A stretch of DNA of 64,000 nucleotides, from assembly GCF_017591425.1 (NCBI RefSeq), contig NW_024466512.1, positions 21,009,501-21,073,500 of the forward strand. The letters run 5' to 3'. Source of the stretch: Ochotona curzoniae. Its lineage: Eukaryota > Chordata > Mammalia > Lagomorpha > Ochotonidae. Position 1 is the stretch's first letter, and every line of letters starts with the position of its first letter. Of the stretch, positions 1 through 10,365 are shown in pieces. A program made the translations under genes and the position numbers. Below the pieces are notes generated by a model. It had not been told where the DNA came from. It did not search any database and worked only from the letters and a program-made list of their open reading frames with translations.

Positions 1-371
1 CATTCACCTTCAGAATACCCCTCTACCTAATCTGCACCCTGTTTACTGGACTATCTGTGCCTTGAGGTTGACCATGTTCCAAGGCTGCAATTTTGGCTGC
101 TTGGCTGAGGTGTCAGATGTTGCCTCGCTTGTGAAACTACTCAGCCTGCTTACTAGTAGCAGCATCTTGGCTCTCTGTTGTGTTGCTCTCAGGCAGCTCT
201 CCTCACCCTTCCAAAGAGCCAGACAACGACTCCCAGCGCCGAGGGCAGCTGAGCCAGAGGCAGCGTACCAGGAAGCTTTCTGTTCTAAGACTGCAGCAAG
301 TAATGAAGGTGAAGGGCTGGAGCACAGTGTCTGGAGTCAGGTGGGATGGATTTGATTTCCATTTCCATCAC
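1..371. other. No recognised feature
   Basis: Moderately GC-rich unique sequence. A 97-codon plus-strand frame at 62-355 has no recognisable motif and no splice context that convinces me. Confidence 0.5.
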
Positions 372-530
372 TAGTTAGTTGTGCTATCTTAGCCAGTGGC
401 ACATCTGCTTTTTCCTCTCTGAGCCTCAGTTTCATCTTCAAAATAGGGATAATAATTATGAAGATAGAACACACATAAAGTATTTAACACATGTTATGGC
501 ACAAGAAGAAATAAAAAAATAGCTGCTGCT
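372..530 (+). mobile_element. MIR (ancient tRNA-derived SINE)
   Basis: Contains the MIR core signature CTCTGAGCCTCAGTTTCATC followed by AAATAGGGATAATAAT and a decayed tail with TATTATTGTC. Confidence 0.8.
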
Positions 531-717
531 ATTATTGTCTCTTCTAAAATGAAGCTGAGTATTTTAGGAATTAGTTTTAAAAAACAAACCTCTTCTTTTT
601 TCTGATTTTATGTATCAGAATACCTTGTAGAAAATGGAAGTCCTTAAAAACATAATCCAAATTATGCCATGGACAATAGCCAATGGTTTTCTTGCTATCT
701 CTCCTTAACTTAGAGTA

Positions 718-762
718 GTTCTCTTTCTGTCTCTCTCTTTCAAATAAATTAATTAAAGAAAA
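718..762 (+). mobile_element. CSINE 3'-end remnant
   Basis: CTTTCTGTCTCTCTCTTTCAAATAAATTAATTAAAG matches the SINE tail only. The head may lie in 575-717, but it is too decayed to assign. Confidence 0.4.
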
Positions 763-769
763 AGAAGAA

Positions 770-1055
770 GTGGGGTCTAGAGTTGTGATGTAGTTGGTAA
801 AGCCACTGCTTATGATACTGATATTCCACATGGGTGTTGGTTCAAGACCCGGCTGCTCCATTCCCAATCGACTTCCTAATGGCCCAGGGAAAGTAGAAGG
901 TGGTGCAAGTGCTTGGGGTCCTGTCACTCACGTGGGAGAACTGGAAGTACCTTCCGCCTTCAGCCTGCCTGAGTCCTGGCCATTGTGGCTATCTGGGGAG
1001 TGGAGATTTCTCTCTCCAAAAGCTGCCATTCAAATAAAAATAAGTAAATCTTTTT
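770..1055 (+). mobile_element. CSINE, old class
   Basis: Head TGATGTAGTTGGTAAAGCCAC, box GGTTCAAGACCCGGCTGCTCC, tail CATTCAAATAAAAATAAGTAAATC. Confidence 0.85.
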
Positions 1056-1061
1056 TGTTAA

Positions 1062-1160
1062 GTTACATAACTAAAGTTACACAGCTACTACATTTCAGAA
1101 CTGGGATTTAAATCCTCTACAAGAACCACAAAGTTCGTAATTTTTCCTACTGCTTTCAAC
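1062..1160 (-). mobile_element. MIR fragment
   Basis: Reverse-orientation MIR core: AGTTACACAGCTACTACATTTCAGAACTGGGATTTAAATCC. Confidence 0.6.
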
Positions 1161-1244
1161 TTCTTACTTACAGTTCCAACGTCAATTGGCTTTGCAGCAT
1201 TGTACAAATTATTTAAACATCCTAAATCTTAAATGCTTCATTTT

Positions 1245-1565
1245 TTAAAGAGATGTATTTATTTTTACTGAAAAAGCAGTTTTACAGACAGAAGGAGAGA
1301 CAGAGAGAAGGATCATCCAACTGCAGGTTCACTCTGGCTACAACTGCTGGAGCTGAGCCGGTCTAACGCCAGGAACCCTGAGCCTCTCCCAGGTCTTCCA
1401 TCTGGGTACAAGGTTCTAAGGTATTGGAACATTCTCCCCTGTTTTCTAAGGCCATAAGCAGGGAGCTGGATGGGAAATGGAGCAGCTAGGACACAAATTG
1501 GCACCCATATGGGATGCCGGCATTAGCAGACAAGAGATTAGCCTGTTTAAGCCATGGCATCAGCT
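1245..1565 (-). mobile_element. CSINE, full or nearly full length
   Basis: T-rich start ATGTATTTATTTTTACTG, then GGAGAGACAGAGAG. It ends in a decayed head near GTTTAAGCCATGG. Confidence 0.8.
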
Positions 1566-1575
1566 TTAGTTGCCT

Positions 1576-1602
1576 CTTTCTTCTTCTTCTTCTTCTTCTT
1601 CA
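1576..1602 (+). repeat. (TTC)n microsatellite
   Basis: About nine TTC units between two minus-strand SINEs. Confidence 0.9.
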
Positions 1603-1604
1603 TT

Positions 1605-1905
1605 TTTTTAAAATTCATTTGTTTTTATTGGAAAGGCATATTTACAGGCAGAAGGAGAGACAGAGAGACTTCGAATCTGCTGGCTCACTCCTTAAGTGGC
1701 TGCAACAACAGAGCTGAGCCAATCTGAAGCTAGGAGCCAGGCACTTAATCCGAGTCTCCCATGCGGGTGCAGGATGGTCCATGCAAGGCTATGGACCATC
1801 CTCGTCTACTTTCGTAGTCCACAAGCAGGAAGTCGGATGGGAAGTGGAGCATTCTGGTGTATGCAAGGCAAGGATTTTGCCACTAGGTTATTGGGCTGGT
1901 CCTAC
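1605..1905 (-). mobile_element. CSINE
   Basis: Begins TTCATTTGTTTTTATTGGAAAGGC and ends GCCACTAGGTTATTGGGCTGGTCC. A stretch near 1772-1808 repeats 'GGTCCATGCAAGGCTATGGACC', a short local inverted duplication. Confidence 0.85.
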
Positions 1906-1933
1906 CTAATTTTTCTTTTAAGATTTATTTACT

Positions 1934-2265
1934 GGGCCTGGCACGGTAGCCTAGCAGTTGAAGTACTCGCCTTGAACATGCCGGGATTTCATATGGGTGC
2001 CAGTTCTAATCCCAGCAGTCCTGCTTCCCATCCAGCTCCCTGTCTGTGGCCTGGGAAAGCAGTCGAGGACAGCCCAAAGCCTTTGGACCCTGCACCTACA
2101 TGGGAGACCTGGAGGAAAGTTCCTGGCTCCTGGCTTCGGATCGGCTTAGCTAGGAGCACTGTGGTCACTTGAGAAGTGAATCATCAGACAGAAGATCTTC
2201 CTTTCTGTCTCTCTCATCTCTGTATATCCGACTTTGCAATAAAAATAAATAAATCTTTTAAAAAT
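1934..2265 (+). mobile_element. Young CSINE inserted in the T-run of another CSINE
   Basis: Starts GGGCCTGGCACGGTAGCCTAG and ends AATAAAAATAAATAAATC. The 12-bp duplication AAGATTTATTTA flanks it at 1920-1931 and 2266-2277. The target belonged to the minus-strand SINE that follows. Confidence 0.9.
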
Positions 2266-2580
2266 AAGATTTATTTATTTAGTTTTTATTGAAAGGTCAG
2301 ATATACAGAGAGAAGGACAGACACAGAGGAAGATCTTCCACTGGTTCACTCCGCAAGTGGCACAATGGCCAGAGCTGAGTCGATCCTAAGCCAGGAGCCT
2401 GGGGCCTGTTTTGGGTCTCCCACGCAGGTGCAGGGTCCCAAGGCTTTGTGGAATCCTCGACTGCTTTCCCAGGCCACAAGCAGGGAGCTGGATGGGAAGC
2501 AGAGCAGCCAGGATACAAACCGGTGTCCATATAGGATCCCAGCTCATGCAAGGTGAGGACTTTAGCTGCTAGGCTACCAC
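2266..2580 (-). mobile_element. CSINE (host of the 1934-2265 insertion)
   Basis: AAGATTTATTTATTTAGTTTTTATTG start; ends GCTGCTAGGCTACC. It forms an almost gap-free inverted pair with its inserted neighbour. Confidence 0.88.
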
Positions 2581-2599
2581 CATTCTTAAAAGCCATTTT

Positions 2600-2877
2600 A
2601 AGAGTTACACAGTCAGGGAGAGGCTGATAAATAGATCTTCTATCCACTGGATTATTACCTCAAATGGCTGCAATGACCAATCGTGTCTGGTGGAGACAAG
2701 GAGCCTGGAGATTTTTATGAGTCTCCTAAGTGGGTGCAGAGGGCCAAGCACATCTGTTGCTTTTTCAGGCCATTAGCAGAGAGCCAGATCAGTAGTGCAG
2801 CAGCTGGGTCTCAAACCAGCGCCTATATAGAATGCCGTGTGTTACAGGTTTCACCTGTCAGGTCATAACACAGACCC
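2600..2877 (-). mobile_element. CSINE, diverged
   Basis: Interior landmarks are recognisable: TCAAATGGCTGCAATG, CAGGCCATTAGCAGAGAGCC and ACCAGCGCCTATATAGAATGC. Both ends are decayed. Confidence 0.75.
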
Positions 2878-2929
2878 ATTTAACTATGATATACTAGGGC
2901 TTGTAGAATTTTCTGGAATGGTCAGTTAA

Positions 2930-3660
2930 AAATTATTATCTTCCTAATTCTATCTAATACTATAATTCAAAGTATAATCTACAAACCATTACAGAGTGAG
3001 TCTAGTGAGGTCATGCATACAAAGTCAACACACAAAAATCCATGCTGTTTCTGTATGCTTATAATGAACATATGAAAACAAATTAAAGCACAATACCACT
3101 TACAAACACTCTAAGTAAAATTAAGTAGTCACAAACCCAACAAAGCACAAAATGAGTATGCGTGTTGGAGACTATAATACATCAAGAAAGAAATCAAGAA
3201 AATCTAAACAAGAGAATGTATCAAGAATTGGAGGGCATAACATACATGTTACTTCTCCTCAGACTGATCTGTTAGACTCAATATGATTACTTTCAAACTC
3301 CCAAGAATATTTTTAAATAAATGCTAAAAAAAAAGCTTATTTTAAAATGAATTAGAAAGGCAAAGGAAGAATGATACTAGAAAACAAAAAGTTTGAAATA
3401 TTACATTATGGTTTTTAAAACTTGGTTCATAGTTATACTCAGTAAACCAGAAAAGCAAAGAGGCACAGACAAGATTGCCAACTACTCTTTGACAAATATG
3501 CAGTAATACATCTATACAGAAAACACACACACACAAAACCACAACAACCCCCAACCTAAATATTTAAAACTTCAAACAGCAATCAAGTAAAAACAGATAA
3601 TAAATGAAAAACAAATCTATTAACTAACCTTTTAGAAGAAAATACAGGGAATTTTTTAGG
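2930..3660 (+). mobile_element. Old L1 (L1M type), ORF2 region, part 1
   Basis: Follows the ORF2 order of mammalian L1: an A-rich TTATAATGAACATATGAAAA block, TACAAACACTCTAAGTAAAAT, GGAGACTATAATACATCAAG and AAATATTACATTATGG. It is stop-ridden. It continues after SINE interruptions at 4033-4117, 5227-5276 and 5576-6540. Confidence 0.65.
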
Positions 3661-3679
3661 ATTCAAGAAAAAGTTCCTT

Positions 3680-4032
3680 TCTTTTTTTCCAAAGGAAGTG
3701 TTTATTTTTTGAAAGAAGTACTCGGGGCAGGGAAGATTGAGAGAGGGAGGGAGGGAGGAGGGAAGGACGAAAGGATGAGGACAAGGGGGGAAGAGATCTT
3801 TCATTCACCGGTTTACTCTCCAAATGGCCGCCACAGCTAGAGCTGGGCCAGTCAACAGCTAGGAGCCAGAAGCTTCTTCTGTGTCCCCACCATGAGTGCA
3901 GGGGCCCAATGACTGATTTCCCAGGCTGTTAGCAGGGGGCTGGATTAGAACCGCAGCAGCCAGGAGATGGACAGGCATCCATACAGGATGCTGGTGCCAG
4001 AGGCTAAAGACTGGCCCGCTGTGCTAGCCCCA
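3680..4032 (-). mobile_element. CSINE, old class, inserted in L1
   Basis: A GA-rich block at 3735-3790 replaces the usual GACAGAGAG tract, then ATTCACCGGTTTACTCTCC follows. It ends CCCGCTGTGCTAGCCCC. GGG-runs at 3745-3762 could form a quadruplex. Confidence 0.8.
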
Positions 4033-4117
4033 GAATTTTTACATGAAAGCAGAAGCATAATGAACCAAAGAAAAATTGTGATAAACTCAACTTCACCAAG
4101 AGTAAAAGTGTTAAGGG
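4033..4117 (+). mobile_element. Old L1, part 2
   Basis: GTGATAAACTCAACTTCACC AAGAGTAAAAG corresponds to the L1 ORF2 stretch that normally precedes the AAGAAAGTGAAAAGAC motif, so it bridges two SINEs. Confidence 0.55.
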
Positions 4118-4452
4118 TGCTGTTACGGAAATCAGGTTAAACCTTTAGCTGAAATGCCTATTTCTCCTATAAGCCCATGGTCAAGTGACAGCTGTTCCAC
4201 TTCCAATCCAGCTCCTTGCTAATGAACCTGAGAGAACAGAGGATAATCCAAGTTACTTGAGTCTCTGTTATCTACAAGGGAGACCTGGGTGGAGTTCCTG
4301 GCTTCTGGTTTCAGCCTGACCCAGCCCAGTTATTGCAACCATTTGCAGAGTGAACCAACAGATGAAAGATCTCTTATCTCTTGGGATCTCCTTGTCTCTC
4401 TGCATTTCTTTCAATACATAAACAAATTTTCATTAAGAAAAAAAAAAAAAAG
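4118..4452 (+). mobile_element. CSINE, old class
   Basis: Head is decayed. CTGTTCCACTTCCAATCCAG is clear, and it ends CATTAAG plus A(13). Confidence 0.75.
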
Positions 4453-4454
4453 GT

Positions 4455-4585
4455 AAAAATGCTGGACCAAAATCAGGGAGCAGAGAGTTAAGCTTCTGCT
4501 TATGATGCCTGCATTCTATATCAGAGTACCAGTTTGAGTCCCTTCTACTCCACTTCCAATCTAACTTCTTGCTAATGCCCCTAGG
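4455..4585 (+). mobile_element. CSINE 5' half
   Basis: AGAGTTAAGCTTCTGCTTATGATGCC head and CCAGTTTGAGTCCC box. It stops abruptly after AGGAAGGCTGGGAGC. Confidence 0.65.
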
Positions 4586-4589
4586 AAGG

Positions 4590-4882
4590 CTGGGAGCTGT
4601 GACATGATGCATCTTGAGCCAACACCTGCAATGCTGACAAATCACAGAGCACTGGGAGCCCTAGCTGTTACACTTCTGATCCAGCTCCCTACTGATGTAC
4701 CTGGGAAAAAGTGGAAGCTGGAAAAAATGTTTGGACCTCTGCAACTACATGGGAGACTCAGATGAAGCTCCCGGCTTTGATTTGGCCCAGTCCTGGCTAT
4801 TGTGGCATTTGGGCAGTGGACTAACAGATAGTGGTTCTTTCTGCAACTCTGTTTTTCAAATAAATAAATATATCATTTTTAA
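4590..4882 (+). mobile_element. CSINE, old class
   Basis: TTGAGCCAACACCTGCAATGC head, CCCAGTCCTGGCTATTGTGG middle, TTTTTCAAATAAATAAATAT tail. Confidence 0.75.
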
Positions 4883-4897
4883 AAAGTGAAAACATCT

Positions 4898-5226
4898 GGG
4901 CCCTGGCAAGATAGCCTAGTGGCTAAATCCTTGCCTTGCACACGGCGGGATCATATAGGTGCTGGTTCATGTCCTGGGTGTTCCACTTCCCATCTAGCTC
5001 CCTGCTTGTGGTGTGGCAAAACAATAGAGGATGACCCAAGGCCTTGGGACCCTGCACCTGCGTGGGAGACCTGGAAGAATCTCCCATTTCCTGGATTCGG
5101 ATTGGATTGGATCAGCTCTGACTACTGTAGCCACTTGGGAAGTGAACCAGCAGTAGAAGATCTTTCTCTCTGTATCTCCTTCTCTCTGTATATTTGCCTT
5201 TCCAAAAAATATATATAAATAAAAAT
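4898..5226 (+). mobile_element. CSINE with 15-bp target duplication
   Basis: Flanked by AAAGTGAAAACATCT at 4883-4897 and 5227-5241. Head GGGCCCTGGCAAGATAGCC, tail AATATATATAAATAAAAAT. Confidence 0.9.
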
Positions 5227-5276
5227 AAAGTGAAAACATCTATCCTATGTAAGCTACTGTTAAGAGAATGAAAAGA

Positions 5277-5575
5277 TGGGTCAGCACTGTGGTATAGCAA
5301 GTAAAGTGTCCACCCATATGGGCATAAGTTCATGTCTCAGCCACTCCACTTGCTATCCAGCTCCCTGCTAATGGCTTGGGAAAAGCAGCAGCAGCACCAG
5401 TACCTGGGTCCCTAATCCCCACGTGGGAGATCGAGATGAAGCTCCTGGCTTCAGCTTGGCCCAGTCCTGGCAGTTGCAGTGATTTCGGCAATGAATCAGC
5501 AGATGAAAGATCTCTTTCTGTCTCTTACCCCCTCTCTTTGTAACTGTGACTTTAAATAAATCTTTACAACATAAA
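5277..5575 (+). mobile_element. CSINE, old class, with 15-bp target duplication
   Basis: Flanked by AAGAGAATGAAAAGA at 5262-5276 and 5576-5590. The target is L1 ORF2 sequence, which resumes exactly after the second copy. Confidence 0.9.
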
Positions 5576-6540
5576 AAGAGAATGAAAAGACAAGCTTGAA
5601 ACAGCAAGAAAATATTTCTAAATAATTATATCAACAGTAAAGGACTTGAATTCAAAATAAAGAAATCTTTATAAGAAAAATCTTTTAAACTATAAGAAAA
5701 CAAACAATACAATTTAAAAAAGGACAAGAAACTTCTTGAGTGGACATTACCCAAAAAGATATATGGATGGCAAATAAGCACATGAAAAAGACATTAAATA
5801 TGAATAACAACCATTAGGGAAATACAAACTGAAATTACACACAGGTATCACGACCTACCCATTTGAATGGCCTACATAAGAATATTGAAAATACACATAC
5901 TGAATTGAATATTTGAGGAAACTGGAATTTTCTTTGCTGGTGGGACTACAAATAATACAGTGACTCTAGGAAACAGCTTGGCAGTAGAGCTAAGCACACA
6001 CTACCCTTTGACCCAGAAATCCCACTCCTGACTACTTACATTACAGAAGTGAGAACTTACAACTGCGTTCATACAAAGACATGGGCATAGATATTTACAG
6101 CAGCTCTAGTCATAAATGCCCCAGATTGGAGAACTCAAATGTCCTTCAACCAGTGAATGATTAGACACTGTGGTACATACATGCAATGGAATACTACTCA
6201 GTAGTAGAAAGCAATGACCTGTTGATGATGGCAGTAGCTTGGAAGGATCACAAAGGCACTGTGTTGAGTGAAAGACGCCAGTCTCCCAAGAGGGTACGTG
6301 CTGTGTGGTGCCATCAATGTGACCCTTTTGATAAAGGTGGTGTTGAAGACCAGATCAGTGGCTGACAGGGGTTAGCAGTAGGGGTAGGATCTGACTCAAA
6401 AGGAAGGCAGAGTGAGTTTGCTGCACTGGGGAGACTGTCCTGAACTCTGTGGTGGCAATCAAACAAATCTAGACAAGCTAAAATTCATAGAACTATAACC
6501 CAAAAATTTTCTATATGACAATTAAGAGAATATTGATAGA
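5576..6540 (+). mobile_element. Old L1 (L1M type), ORF2 end and 3' UTR, part 3
   Basis: Diagnostic order: GGCAAATAAGCACATGAAAA, CCATTAGGGAAATACAAACTG, GTGGTACATACATGCAATGG AATACTACTCAG, then GTGGCTGACAGGGGTTAGC. It fades at AACCCAAAAATTTTC. ORF2 is broken throughout. Confidence 0.85.
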
Positions 6541-6550
6541 ATTCTAGCCC

Positions 6551-6659
6551 ATGAATCTCAGCCTAGTTTACATCAAGGACGCTGTATATACGATGGAGCT
6601 TCCCAAACTGAGGTCTGAAGTTATCCAGAACCGGTTTGAGAGAACGGTCACCTATAAAG
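6551..6659 (+). other. Exon-like open segment A (unrecognised)
   Basis: Opens with ATG and reads 36 stop-free codons plus one base (start MNLSLVYIKDAVYTMELPKL), then meets a plausible donor AAAG|GTAGGA at 6660. It begins right after an old L1 ends, and a TAG precedes the ATG. I do not recognise the peptide. It pairs in frame with the segment at 6743-6838; chance is a serious alternative. Confidence 0.2.
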
Positions 6660-6742
6660 GTAGGACTGATTCAGCAATGACCCTTCCCCTCAGGGGTTTG
6701 TAGAGAGGCTACCTGGCATGAACAGCGTACTTTTCCTCCCAG

Positions 6743-6838
6743 ATGTAATCACTCCTACAGAAGATCTGGAAGTAGAAGGGATTTTCCCAAAATCTTTGGG
6801 TGATGCTCCAGTCTATCAATTTCAATCACTAAAACAAG
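6743..6838 (+). other. Exon-like open segment B (unrecognised)
   Basis: Preceded by a good acceptor (TTTTCCTCCCAG) and followed by CAAG|GTTAG. If the 83-nt intervening stretch were spliced out, the split codon gives Asp and the frame stays open for 31 more codons (VITPTEDLEVEGIFPKSLGD and onward). No downstream exon in phase is evident. It could be a fragment of a captured gene or pure coincidence. Confidence 0.2.
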
Positions 6839-6839
6839 G

Positions 6840-7038
6840 TTAGAGAAGTCACTGCTTTGGTATATTAAGTCAGTTGGCTTTGGGAGCTCACATGCTTATC
6901 CTCAGTTAGTTGCTTTAACCTCTAGCCAATGAGAATTAGTTCTTCAAAGCCTACATAAGATAGAGGTTTTAAAAACAGAGAAAGAAGTTACCAAGGCATC
7001 ATTTATCTCCCATAATAACTAACGTGTAGGATACAAAG
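6840..7038. other. Unique sequence after the exon-like pair
   Basis: AT-rich and contains a CCAATGAGAA block (6926-6935). Nothing else is assignable. Confidence 0.4.
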
Positions 7039-7052
7039 TCCTTCCTAGCTAG

Positions 7053-7355
7053 GTTCTGGTGTCGTGGTGCAGCAGGTAGGGGCACTGTCAAAAATGCCAG
7101 CCTCCTACCACGGGCACTAGTTGAAGTCCCAGCTGCTTCACTTCTGATCAAGCTCTCTACAAGTGGGAAAAGCAATGGATAATGGTCCAAGTACTTGGGC
7201 CCCTATCACTCACATGGGAGACACAGATGAGGTTCTGACTCCTGGGTTTGACCAAGCCAGGACCTGACTGTTGTTACCATCTGGGGAGTGAATCAGTTGA
7301 CAGAAGTTATCCCTGGGTAACTCTGACTTTCATGTAAAATAAAGATTAAAAAAAA
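7053..7355 (+). mobile_element. CSINE, old class
   Basis: Imperfect duplication TCCTTCCTAGCTA (about 7040) and TCCTACCTAGCTA (about 7357) brackets it. The pyrimidine tract before the tail is shortened. Confidence 0.82.
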
Positions 7356-7900
7356 TCCTACCTAGCTAAAGGCTGTCAGCAATATTAATTTTATTAGAGG
7401 AAGTACTGCTTCCCACTGCACAGCTTCAAAGGGAATAAACAGAAGTGAAAGTAGGAAAGAAAGGGTTTTCATTTGACACAAAACCTTCTTAACCCCCTCC
7501 CATTCAAGAAACATCTAGGCCACTAAAGGCCTCCTTTCTATTTGAAAAAATGAATTTATCTGCTTCAAATATACCGAACTAATGTGTGTATGCACACTTT
7601 CTCTCTCTTAAACATCTATGTCCCATAAAGTCTCTAATCCAACATCCATTAGATTAGTCCTGAATGCCGCTAGCCAAGTTTGAGTCTCTCAGGGGGCTGG
7701 CACCAAATAGGGAAGCTGGAGTAGGGTTTCAAACACCTGTTTCAAATTTTTAAAAGTGTACAATTCAGGCCACTGTGCTCTGGCAGCAGGAACCCTGATG
7801 ATGTGGCTGCTTCCCTTCTGCCAATCCTCAATTTAAAGGGCTTTGTTCCTTTGGGAAAGAAAAGATAAAACTGGGAGTTACAGCCACACTGAAATAGCTT
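7356..7900. other. No recognised feature
   Basis: Unique sequence with a TCTCTCTC run near 7600. The frame at 7843-8073 runs into an old L1 and is not a gene. Confidence 0.45.
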
Positions 7901-8392
7901 CTTTTAAAGTTAAGCACAGAGTTGTCCTACGACCAAGAAATTTTACTCTTAGATATTTACCAATAAGACACAAAAATACCGGCTCACAAAGACTTGCATT
8001 GGAATTTTATAGCAGTAAGCACCAAAAATGGGAAACAACTCAAACATCCTTCAAAAAAAAAAAAAAAGAATGAACTTGTACAGTGTGCTCATATAACAGA
8101 ATATTATAGACAAATGGCAAAACGATAGAAAAACTACTGATAAAATGAGCAAAACAGGTTCCAGAAAACATACTAGGGTAAGAAGATAGATATGAAAGAG
8201 TTTATCCTATATGAATCCATTTATATGACATCCAAAGCCGAAACTAATCTATAGTGCTAGAACTCAAAGCAGTTTTGTGCTTACATGTGTATGTGTGTTG
8301 CCGGGGGTTGGGGGGGGAATGATTCAAAGGAGGCATGAGTAAGGTTTCTGAAGTGATTAAACTGTTCCTTAAATAAAATAAAATAAAATAAA
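7901..8392 (+). mobile_element. Old L1 (L1M type) 3' end, part 1
   Basis: Landmarks: CTACGACCAAGAAATTTTAC, AGATATTTACCAATAAGACA, GGGAAACAACTCAAACATCC and the G-rich GCCGGGGGTTGGGGGGGG of L1 3' UTRs. It ends in an (AAATA)n run at 8371-8392 where a SINE landed. Confidence 0.8.
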
Positions 8393-8744
8393 GGGCCCGG
8401 TGGCGTGGCTCAGCGGCTAAAGTCCTCGCCTTGAACATGCCAAGATCCCATACGGGCACCGGTTTTAATCCCGGCAGCTCCACTTCCCATCCAGCTCCCT
8501 GCTTGTGGCCTGGAAAAGCAGTCAAGGATGGCCCAAAGCCTTGGGACCCTGCACCCATGCGGGAGACCCGGAAGAGGTTCCTGGCTCCTGGCTTTGGATC
8601 GGCATATCATCGATCATCGCGCTCACTTGGGGAGTGAATCATCGGATGGAAGATCTTCCTCTCTGTCTCTCCTCCTCTCCGTATATCTGACTTTACAATA
8701 AATAAATAAATCTTTAAAAATAATAATAAAATTTTTAAAAATTA
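8393..8744 (+). mobile_element. Young CSINE
   Basis: GGGCCCGGTGGCGTGGCTCAG head, GGTTTTAATCCCGGCAGCTCC box, AATAAATAAATAAATC tail. It retains several CpGs (GCGCTCACTTGG). Confidence 0.92.
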
Positions 8745-9068
8745 AAGATTTACTTATTTCTGTTGGAAAGGCAGATATACAGAGAGGAAGACCGACCTTC
8801 CATCTGCTGATTCACTCCAAGTGGCTGCAATGGCTGGAGCTTAGCTGATCCAAAGCCAGAAGCTAGTAGCCAGGAGCCAGGAGCCTCTTCCAGGTCTCCC
8901 ACATACGTGTAGGGTCCCAAGGCTTAGGGCTGTCCTTGACTGCTTTCCCAGGCCACAGCAGGGAGCTGGATAGGAAGCAAGGCCAACGGAATTAGAACCA
9001 GTATCCATATGGGATCCTGGCGCAAGTGCAAGGTGAGGACTTTAGCCACTTAGGCTATCATGCCAGGC
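8745..9068 (-). mobile_element. Young CSINE, inverted against its neighbour
   Basis: AAAGATTTACTTATTTCTG start and CTATCATGCCAGGCC end. It is directly tail-to-tail with the preceding plus-strand copy. Confidence 0.88.
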
Positions 9069-9190
9069 CGTGAAAATGTTCCATTTTTTAAATGCTACTT
9101 AAAAATTTATAAAATTATCAAAACTTGTCAACTGGACATCCAAGGTCTATATATTTTATTGTATATTAACTATACTTCATGTTAAAAGAA
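9069..9190 (+). mobile_element. Old L1 3' end, part 2
   Basis: AAATTATCAAAACTTGTCAA CTGG and TTTTATTGTATATTAACTATAC are the usual terminal L1M motif. They complete the element broken at 8392. Confidence 0.7.
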
Positions 9191-9736
9191 GACAGCCAGC
9201 TAGGGTGTGGAGAACTAGTTTCTCAAGGTTGCATTACCTGGGGGAACAGAGACACAACCAAAGAAGCAAATTTGCTTTCCACCTCTCAATTCTGGAACTC
9301 AACAGACAGCTGAGTTCCTACTGCAGGACTCCTTGGAAGAAAGAAGAGGTTTCCTAGCAGAAACTTATAACAGGATCAATGGGTCCCTGGTATCTCCCCA
9401 AAGGAGTAGCACTGAAACATCGTCAATAATCCTTACTTCTCTATTAGTAAAAGTGTGATGAAAGTTCTAATTTAGAAAAAAGTTCACATATAAGGCTATG
9501 AGTTTTCAGAATTCAGATGGTCTTTAAAAATTTTAATTATAATCATAACAGGCAAGTAAGAGCTCCACTTCAGAGCTGCTACTACTCTGTCACCATGCCC
9601 TGTGCAAGACATGACCTTCGCTAAGGCACAGTTCTTTATGAAACAGGCTAAGTGACCTCTTGGTCTAACACTGAATGACTGTGGCACTCTCATGATTTAT
9701 GTGGCTTTCCAGATCAGATAAGGAAGGTAAGACTTG
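9191..9736. other. No recognised feature
   Basis: Unique sequence without SINEs. Confidence 0.5.
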
Positions 9737-9752
9737 AGTCCTTAGCACTCTT

Positions 9753-10076
9753 TTTTTTAAAGATTTATTTTTATTATTTTATTGGAAAGGCAGATATACA
9801 GAGAGGAGAGACAGAGAGGAAGATCTTCCGTCCGATGATTCACTCCCCAAGTGAGTGCAATGGCCAATACTATGCCGATCCGAAGCCAGGAGCCTCTTCG
9901 GGTCTCCCACGCGGGTGCAGGGTCCCAAAGCTTTGGGCCGTCCTCGACTGCTTTCCCAGGCCACAAGCAGGGAGCTGGAAGGGAAGCGGGGCCTCCGGGA
10001 TAGAACCGGCGTCCATATGGGGTCCCGGGCGTGCAAGGCGAGGACCTTAACCACTTGCGCCACCGTGCCGGGCCCA
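9753..10076 (-). mobile_element. Young CSINE with perfect 16-bp target duplication
   Basis: AGTCCTTAGCACTCTT at 9737-9752 and 10077-10092 is identical on both sides. Its minus-strand head ends CCACTTGCGCCACCGTGCCG GGCCC, the second young head variant. Confidence 0.95.
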
Positions 10077-10092
10077 AGTCCTTAGCACTCTT

Positions 10093-10365
10093 ACACAGGT
10101 CTGTCCTTCAGCTTTCTGAGGACTTCCAGAGGGATCTTGTACACCACTGAAATAACTCCTCTCCTTTAACACACTTACAGAATTAGATTAGGGGGGAGAA
10201 GCATCAAATCTAAGATGTGAAGAGCTGTTAACATGGTAAACTCAATGTGGCTTGGGATACAAGAAGCTATCCTCAGAAGCCAGAGGGAAGATTAAAGGTT
10301 AAAGAACAAATCAAACAAGTACTGAGAATAGATGCAAGGTACATTGTATCCACACACACACAACC
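10093..10365. other. No recognised feature
   Basis: Unique; a short CACACACACACA run lies at 10351-10362. Confidence 0.4.

Noticed and set aside
1696..2172. 158-codon plus-strand open frame
   Set aside because: It reads through a minus-strand SINE into a plus-strand SINE. Peptides such as SHPAPCLWPGKAVEDSPK recur in dozens of frames wherever the SINE occurs.
3745..3762. Quadruplex-like GGGA repeats as a regulatory site
   Set aside because: They are a purine-tract expansion inside an old SINE, with nothing to suggest function.
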